Below, piece by piece: positions 31,116 through 35,597 of a DNA stretch of 35,597 nt. Position 1 is the stretch's first letter. Each line of letters begins with the position of its first letter. Position numbers and translations under genes: made by a program. The notes under the pieces are model-generated. The model was not told where the DNA came from. It saw only the letters and a program-made list of their open reading frames with translations, and made no database searches. The DNA is from a virus, in IMG/VR virus record IMGVR_UViG_3300041809_003492, positions 1-35,597 of that record; one strand, given 5' to 3'.

Positions 31116-31227
31116 CGGTGCGGCGGCACAAGTGAAGCTGAGCTGCCATAGGCCAACGCTCACCTGCTCGCACGGCCGCCGCACCCTTCGCGCCCATCTG
31201 CCCCTCAGCTCTGAGCGCGAAACTTAT

Positions 31228-31929
31228 CTAACCCGGATCGCGCGCCCGTTGCGCACGCTCGTGAATTCGCTTGGCCGCGGTTTGGTCGATCACGACGGGA
31301 TCCATCCCCGAGCACGAAGGCGAGAAGCTCGTGACTTCACCTGTGCCCACGCTCGACGCCAGCCGATCCAATGCTCCCAGGAGCTTCGGATCTTCGGCGA
31401 TCGCGCTTTTCGCGGACGGCGTGATCAACGGCGTTTTCTTCTTTTGCAAAATCGCCTCGCCGAACTTTTCCAGATCCCGCTTCCAGCAGCCGCGCCGGTT
31501 CACAATCTCGATGAACTCCTCGATGTCATGACCGCGCACGCGCCACACCGGGCGCCCTTTCGTGTCCACCTTTTTCTCACCGTCGTCATCGACAACACGC
31601 GCCGCGTGGCAGAGCTCGTGATCGAGCAGCGCCAGCTTCTTCTCGCGATCGAACTCCGGATCTTCCCACACCTCGCGGTTGAGCACGATCACGAAGTCGT
31701 AGTCGACGAGCTCCCGCGCGAGATCGCTCTGTTTCACACAGCGTCCCAGCACCAGATGCCCATCAACATCAGGCTTCGTCCCTTTCCGCCAGGCAAGCGC
31801 GATCTTCGCCTCCGCCGTGTCGAAGTGGTGCTCCGCGCGGATCTCGGCCAGCAGCTCATATGGCTGCCCGCTCAGGATCACTTCATCGGGCTTGATCAGC
31901 TCGAATAGAACCTTCTTCGGCTTCCCCAT
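31228..31929 (-). CDS. Putative phage metallopeptidase
   Basis: 233 residues from ATG 31929, in a TGATG junction with the upstream stop. The zinc-peptidase motif is LLDHELCHAARV (His104, Glu105, His108). Around it are AEIRAEHHFDTAEAKIALAW, DFVIVLNREVWED and RGHDIEEFIEIVNRRG, typical of the putative metallopeptidase family found in phage and plasmid early regions (Pfam PF18894-like). The C-terminal 70 residues are a helical tail. The substrate is unknown. Similar genes sit among early DNA-metabolism genes; an anti-defence role has been suggested for such proteins but is inference here. Confidence 0.82.
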   Translation of the reverse strand: MGKPKKVLFELIKPDEVILSGQPYELLAEIRAEHHFDTAEAKIALAWRKGTKPDVDGHLVLGRCVKQSDLARELVDYDFVIVLNREVWEDPEFDREKKLALLDHELCHAARVVDDDGEKKVDTKGRPVWRVRGHDIEEFIEIVNRRGCWKRDLEKFGEAILQKKKTPLITPSAKSAIAEDPKLLGALDRLASSVGTGEVTSFSPSCSGMDPVVIDQTAAKRIHERAQRARDPG

Positions 31930-32267
31930 CACCAAACCTCCGACGATTGCACCCAGGCGATGAGCGCATCGCCGAGCTTCCAGCCGATATAAACCAACGC
32001 GCACGCCGCCACGGCGAGGCCAGCGATCGGCAACCACCGCCGCGCCAACTCGCCAATCTCGCGGCCGCGCAGGAACGCATGCAGCTTCCGCGCCTCGCGA
32101 GCGACGGTTTGCTCCGGCGGCTCCGACGGCAGAGCGAAGAGCTGATTGAGCACCGTGCACTCCTGCTGGCAGCGGATGCACAGCGGCAGATCGCGGTAGC
32201 GATCGCAAGTCAGATCCCCGCAGCCAAAGCACTCCGCCACAGCCGCATTCGCACTCGCCTTCTTCAC
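31929..32267 (-). CDS. Zinc-ribbon membrane protein
   Basis: 112 residues with GTG start (GTGA overlap; AAGGG 5 bases upstream). A Cys cluster (CFGCGDLTC, CIRCQQEC) precedes a helical linker and a single membrane helix (WLPIAGLAVAACALVYIGWKL) close to the C-terminus. It shares the ribbon-plus-anchor plan of 30177-30608 but is a different sequence. It probably positions a zinc domain at the inner membrane. Unknown role. Confidence 0.68.
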   Translation of the reverse strand: MKKASANAAVAECFGCGDLTCDRYRDLPLCIRCQQECTVLNQLFALPSEPPEQTVAREARKLHAFLRGREIGELARRWLPIAGLAVAACALVYIGWKLGDALIAWVQSSEVW

Positions 32268-32566
32268 GAGATCCCTTTCCGGCGCCGCGCACGCTCGCGC
32301 GCGTCCTTACGCAGCTCCATGCAAATCGCGCCGTAACCCATGCCGACGAAGCGGTCCCCGTGCAAGCGCCGCGCCGCCTTTTGGAGTTCCCGCCTCGTCT
32401 TTCCTTCCGCGCGCAGCCGGCGGATTTCCGCGCTGATGCATGATGGGTTCGAGCACACCGTACGCTCCGTGTTCGTCCACCAGCAAGGGTCTCCCGTCGA
32501 CAGGCGGCAGGCGCACTCCTCCGTGCAACCGCAATGCCGGCAGGTTCCGGCGGTGATCGCCGACAT
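32264..32566 (-). CDS. Small zinc-finger protein
   Basis: 100 residues; AGGAG 7 bases before ATG. The Cys-rich N-terminus (CRHCGCTEECACRLSTGDPC, then CSNPSC) is of the type often seen in phage early genes and may bind zinc or DNA. The C-terminal half is basic and helical (EIRRLRAEGKTRRELQKAARRL, ELRKDARERARRRKG). A nucleic-acid-binding role is likely but unproven. Confidence 0.72.
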   Translation of the reverse strand: MSAITAGTCRHCGCTEECACRLSTGDPCWWTNTERTVCSNPSCISAEIRRLRAEGKTRRELQKAARRLHGDRFVGMGYGAICMELRKDARERARRRKGIS

Positions 32567-32569
32567 GGC

Positions 32570-32989
32570 TCATCTCCTCGCCGGCGGCCGGGGACCCGAG
32601 GGATTGAAGCTTGGGCGCGGCCGCCCGAGATAGAGGTTGTGGATCGCCCAGGGCAGATTGCTCGCGACGTCGATCACGGGAACGGCATGCGCCAGGCGCG
32701 CGTAACGATGGCGTTCAAGTTGGCGTACCGCGAACCAATCAAGCCCCACAGCGCCGCCGCTGTAGGCCGCGAGCGTCCAAGTGCGGTTGACGACGAAGCC
32801 CGGCAGGAACATTTCATGGTCGCCCTGCGCGAGCGCCCGGCGCGTGGAGTAGGTGTCGAGCGCGCGCGAGCCCGCGTCGACCGTGAGCAACGCCCACTCC
32901 GCGCGATCCAGATGCGGCCTGGGCGCCTCGGGCAGCTGCGCGGCCGCGCGCAGTGCGAGCGTGAATGCCAGCGCGAGCGCAGCCTTCAT
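32570..32989 (-). CDS. Small exported or membrane protein
   Basis: 139 residues from ATG 32989, overlapping the ParB-like stop as ATGA. The N-terminus MKAALALAFTLALRAAAQ is a signal peptide. The mature part contains LLTVDAGSRALDTYSTRRAL, HEMFLPGF, TLAAYSGGAVGLDWFAVRQLERH and PVIDVASNLPWAIHNLYLG, the layout of a family of small exported or membrane proteins I associate with Acidobacteriota genomes (a D-xx-ST-RR...G--E--P pattern). It is a plausible marker of the host and possibly a recent cellular acquisition. Function unknown. Confidence 0.7.
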   Translation of the reverse strand: MKAALALAFTLALRAAAQLPEAPRPHLDRAEWALLTVDAGSRALDTYSTRRALAQGDHEMFLPGFVVNRTWTLAAYSGGAVGLDWFAVRQLERHRYARLAHAVPVIDVASNLPWAIHNLYLGRPRPSFNPSGPRPPARR

Positions 32990-34755
32990 TTGCGGCCCGC
33001 TTTCTTTGCCGGCGACTTCTTCGCGGCCTTTTTCGCGGGCTTCTTGGCCGCCTTGGGCGCTGCCGGTTTTTTCCAGGGATCCGGCCCGGTCCAGCCGAGA
33101 CGCTTCACGCTGGCCAGGAAGTCGGCGCGGCCATTCGAAGCTTCGCCCCACTCGTTCGCCGCAAGCTCGCGCAGCGAAACCAGCGCGAAGGCCTTGGCGA
33201 ATTCAGCGCTGTCGATCTTCGCGACCTGGAGCGTCTTGCGGAATCCAGGCAGAACCGCCTCGGCGATCTTCACTTCGCAAAAGCGATAGAGCGAGGCCTG
33301 CGCCAGCGCGCGCACAGCATCGGCAGGCAGCTTCGTGACGCCCTTGACGGCCTCAGAAGCCACCGCCATACGCAGCTTGCTCTCTTCGATCGCCGCCGCC
33401 TTGCGCTTCGCACGCTGCTCAGCCTCGGCCTTCTGATCCCTGTTGTCTGTTCCCTGTTCCCTGGTTTTTTCGTACTCCTTCTTGTGCGCCTTGCAGCCAC
33501 AAGCAATGCAGACCAGCAACGTCTCCCCGGGCTTGCGCAGCTTTTTGTTGCCGCCCACGTAACCGCGGTTGCCGTCATCGCTCCAGTCGACAGTGACGCC
33601 CGGGCGCACGTTGGGGCAGGATCCCTTTTTCGCCTGCACCCACTGGCCCTGGCGCAGGATCTTTTTAGGATCGGCCGAGGTTGCCATCTTGCCGTTGGCC
33701 GCGAGATCGTTGAAGCAAGTCTTCGGCTTCACGCTCGAGGGTTTCCAGCTCAATCGCGGCACCAGGCGCGGCGGTTTCGCATCGGGATCCGCGCCGGCCT
33801 TGCGCAACTGGATCTCGACGAAGGCTTGGCGCTTGAGTTCGAAGCAGCCGCCGTCGGCGCAGGTCGCTTCCTCGATATCGAGATCGGAGAACAGCGCCGT
33901 GTTGGCCTTCGTGTTGCTGGGACAATCCGCGCAGGCGCCCGCATCGGGCAGATAGCCCGAGGCGTCGAGATCCCACGGTGCGCGAGAGAGCTTGCGGCCC
34001 GCATGCTCCTCGATGTGCTGCTTCAGATCGAGAACCGATTGCGGCTCCCAGTAGCGGCCGAAATAACGATTCGCGTTACCGTCGCCCAGCGATTTCGCCG
34101 ATGCCGCGATGACTTTATCGACGGGCGTTTTCACGCCGGCCTGGGGATCGAGGCACCATTTCAGGTGCTTGTCCTGGTCGTCAACGCCAAGCCGCGCGAG
34201 AAGCAGCGCGTGCTCAATCGTGATCAGCCGGCCGTTGAGCGCATCGCGCGACCAGACGCCGAGCGAGCGGAGCTTTAAGCGCTTCGTCACATAGGCGAGA
34301 TCTTTGCCCACACGAAGGGAGACCGCCGGGATGCCCGTCATCCGGTCGAGCAATGCGCCGAACGCTTCGGCCTCTTCCATGGGAGGCACGTCTTCGCGCT
34401 GCAGGTTATCAATCAAGCCAACTTCGCGCGCCTGGTCGTCGTCAAGCTCGCGGATCTCGCACGGCGCAACATGCAATCCGGCAAGCGTTGCGGCCCTGTA
34501 GCGGCGGTGGCCGCAGACGATCTCGAAGCGGGGACCGTCGTTCCAACCTTCCGGACGTTCGAGCTCGCGCACCACGAGCGGGTTCAGGATCCCGTGCTCG
34601 CCGATTGAGTCAGCAAGTTCGTGGAGCGCGACCTGGTCGTAGGTCTTGCGCGCGTTCGATTCAGAGGGCAGGAGGCAGTCGAGGCCGAGCGTCTCGATGC
34701 GCGCAGCGCCGTTCTGTTCCCTGTTCCCTGCTCCCTCAGTCCCTGCTTTTTTCAT
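32986..34755 (-). CDS. ParB-like protein with zinc-type middle domain and lysine-rich tail
   Basis: 589 residues, ATG overlapping the upstream stop. Residues about 20-120 form the ParB/Srx-type domain: LLPSESNARKTYD, LADSIGEHGILNPLVV, CGHRRYRAAT (82-90), and LIDNLQREDVPPMEEAEAF. A helix-turn-helix follows (IPAVSLRVGKDLAYVTKRLKLRSLG), then a Cys-containing middle domain (ACADCPSNTKANTALFSDLDIEEATCADGGCF) typical of plasmid/phage ParB relatives, and a further C-terminal region. The last 30 residues are a PAKKAAKKSPAKKAG-type basic tail. No ParA is in the window. It may act in CTPase-type DNA binding, segregation or regulation. Confidence 0.85.
   Translation of the reverse strand: MKKAGTEGAGNREQNGAARIETLGLDCLLPSESNARKTYDQVALHELADSIGEHGILNPLVVRELERPEGWNDGPRFEIVCGHRRYRAATLAGLHVAPCEIRELDDDQAREVGLIDNLQREDVPPMEEAEAFGALLDRMTGIPAVSLRVGKDLAYVTKRLKLRSLGVWSRDALNGRLITIEHALLLARLGVDDQDKHLKWCLDPQAGVKTPVDKVIAASAKSLGDGNANRYFGRYWEPQSVLDLKQHIEEHAGRKLSRAPWDLDASGYLPDAGACADCPSNTKANTALFSDLDIEEATCADGGCFELKRQAFVEIQLRKAGADPDAKPPRLVPRLSWKPSSVKPKTCFNDLAANGKMATSADPKKILRQGQWVQAKKGSCPNVRPGVTVDWSDDGNRGYVGGNKKLRKPGETLLVCIACGCKAHKKEYEKTREQGTDNRDQKAEAEQRAKRKAAAIEESKLRMAVASEAVKGVTKLPADAVRALAQASLYRFCEVKIAEAVLPGFRKTLQVAKIDSAEFAKAFALVSLRELAANEWGEASNGRADFLASVKRLGWTGPDPWKKPAAPKAAKKPAKKAAKKSPAKKAGRK
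33437..33463. repeat. CCCTGTTCCCTG repeat inside ParB-like gene, copy 1
   Basis: Three partly degenerate ccctgtt-type units (TCCCTGTTGTCTGTTCCCTG then TTCCCTGG) lie in the coding sequence. On the minus strand they encode REQGTDNRDQ. They match copy 2 at 34712-34750. Confidence 0.7.
34712..34750. repeat. CCCTGTTCCCTG repeat at ParB-like start, copy 2
   Basis: Bases 34712-34750 contain ccctg units with tt/ct spacers and end in a T run. On the minus strand they encode the first residues, TEGAGNREQNG, including NREQ as in copy 1. Because they lie at the very start of the gene they may be a recently inserted leader. Confidence 0.7.
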
Positions 34756-35597
34756 CGCGCACCGCCTTCATGGCAGCGCACCGCCGGCAGCTCATCGACG
34801 GCGGTTGCCGCCGCGCAGGCGTGCGTGTAGAGCACATGCAAGCCAAGGCCGGCTCTCTTCGCGACCTGGTTCAGGCCCAGCGGCGGGAGATCAATGGCCT
34901 CCCTCACGAACCGCGAGGTCCATCGGTCACCGCCGCGCTGGCCGCATTTCAGGCAGATCAACTCATCGAACCCGCGCGGGCGAATCCCGTCGCCCGCGCC
35001 GTTCGTCTCCTCGCCTTCCGCAGCCTCCTTTTCGTGGGATTTAGAGACCAGGGACTCAAGCTCGGCGATCGCCGCGAGGACGGCGCCGGTGTCGCAGGTG
35101 CGGTCATGCTCGAGGCGTCCGGAACGAACGCGAGCGCCGCATTCGATGCAGACCAGGGCGCCCTCGGTTTCGGTCTCCGCGACCCCGTAGCGCATCTTTC
35201 GGTCAGCCATGCGCTTGGCGGCAAACAGCAGCTTGATAAAGGCGGCGTCGCGCGCATCCTCGTCAAGCAGGCGGCGCAGAGCCGGAGGGCAGGCGATCGC
35301 GGCCGGCGCGGCCGGCGCATTCACGCGGGGCCTGGATTCCATGGAATGCCAGCGGCTGGTGTAAGCTTCGAGATGCACCGTGGGCGCCAGAACGTAGCGC
35401 CAGGCGTGGCAATCGAGGCAGGTCTGCTGTTCGCCGGTAACTTCAGAAAGGTTCCGGTGGTTACAGCCAAAAATTACCTGAGTGATGTGGAGCAGAGCTT
35501 TTCTGGTTGCGCGCAGAGCGCGATGGAGGTAGGATGTGCGCCAATTCGAGCCATAGCGTTCGGCAGGGGCTCGAAGACCAAGCGAGGGGCATGTCAT
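34752..35597 (-). CDS. Zinc-ribbon protein at right edge
   Basis: The frame is open to base 35597, where an ATG lies exactly at the window edge, so the true start could lie outside or inside (281 residues as drawn). Three zinc-type motifs are visible: CNHRNLSEVTGEQQTCLDC, CIECGARVRSGRLEHDRTC and CLKCGQRGGDRW. Between them are an Ala/Pro-rich stretch and a helical segment (LRRLLDEDARDAAFIKLLFAAKRMADRKMRYG). The gene is coupled to the ParB-like gene by an ATGA overlap. Unknown function, probably nucleic-acid or protein binding. Confidence 0.6.
   Translation of the reverse strand: MTCPSLGLRAPAERYGSNWRTSYLHRALRATRKALLHITQVIFGCNHRNLSEVTGEQQTCLDCHAWRYVLAPTVHLEAYTSRWHSMESRPRVNAPAAPAAIACPPALRRLLDEDARDAAFIKLLFAAKRMADRKMRYGVAETETEGALVCIECGARVRSGRLEHDRTCDTGAVLAAIAELESLVSKSHEKEAAEGEETNGAGDGIRPRGFDELICLKCGQRGGDRWTSRFVREAIDLPPLGLNQVAKRAGLGLHVLYTHACAAATAVDELPAVRCHEGGAR

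Noticed and set aside
30904-31197. 97-codon minus frame beginning MGAKGAAAV
   Set aside because: It competes with 30876-31067, which has the better ribosome binding site and a precise junction with the next gene.
1-35597. Integrase, attachment sites, CRISPR array, tRNA genes
   Set aside because: I looked for these and found no recombinase motif, no regularly spaced repeats and no tRNA-like fold.

Overview
The window is one contiguous block of a tailed double-stranded DNA phage or prophage. Every gene I accept is on the minus strand, so transcription runs from right (35597) to left (1). Genes are packed tightly: many pairs share an ATGA, GTGA or TGATG junction, and most starts have a readable ribosome binding site. 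The head genes are HK97-like: terminase, portal, S49-type head protease, HK97-fold capsid and gp6/gp10-type connectors. The tail genes (one tail tube gene, overlapping chaperones, tape measure, no sheath) indicate a long non-contractile tail, that is, a siphovirus. The DNA is G+C-rich by eye. Several small protein types and the style of the exported proteins remind me of Acidobacteriota phages and genomes, but this host guess is an inference from memory. I see no integrase, primase, DNA polymerase, tRNA or CRISPR.

Layout in order of transcription. (1) 35597-26558, early or accessory region: a zinc-ribbon protein cut by or starting at the window edge, a ParB-like protein with a histone-like lysine tail, several small Cys-rich and membrane proteins, a metallopeptidase-like protein, a sigma region-4-like protein, a helix-turn-helix replication-type protein, a degenerate response-regulator receiver and an XRE regulator. 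(2) 26557-26335, a gene-free stretch with inverted repeats and a -10-like box. (3) 26334-23337, lysis region: small membrane proteins, a holin-like ORF fused to an exported domain, two HNH nucleases and a lysozyme-like protein. (4) 23082-10557, packaging, head, connector and tail genes. Hairpins lie between several of them, and a lipoprotein gene is inserted before the tape measure. (5) 10488-7348, tape measure and tail-tip proteins. (6) 7331-1, five consecutive fibre- or spike-like proteins.

The most striking feature is block 6. All five proteins start with what reads as a cleavable Sec signal peptide, which is not expected for virion tail fibres assembled in the cytoplasm. They share shuffled domains with each other, and one module also occurs in a protein encoded inside the head region (14547-14987) that has no signal peptide. 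The first and largest protein joins a collagen-like stretch, an SGNH/GDSL esterase domain and a probable beta-helix. Either this phage exports surface adhesins and enzymes from the infected or lysogenic cell, or its tail fibres mature by an unusual route.
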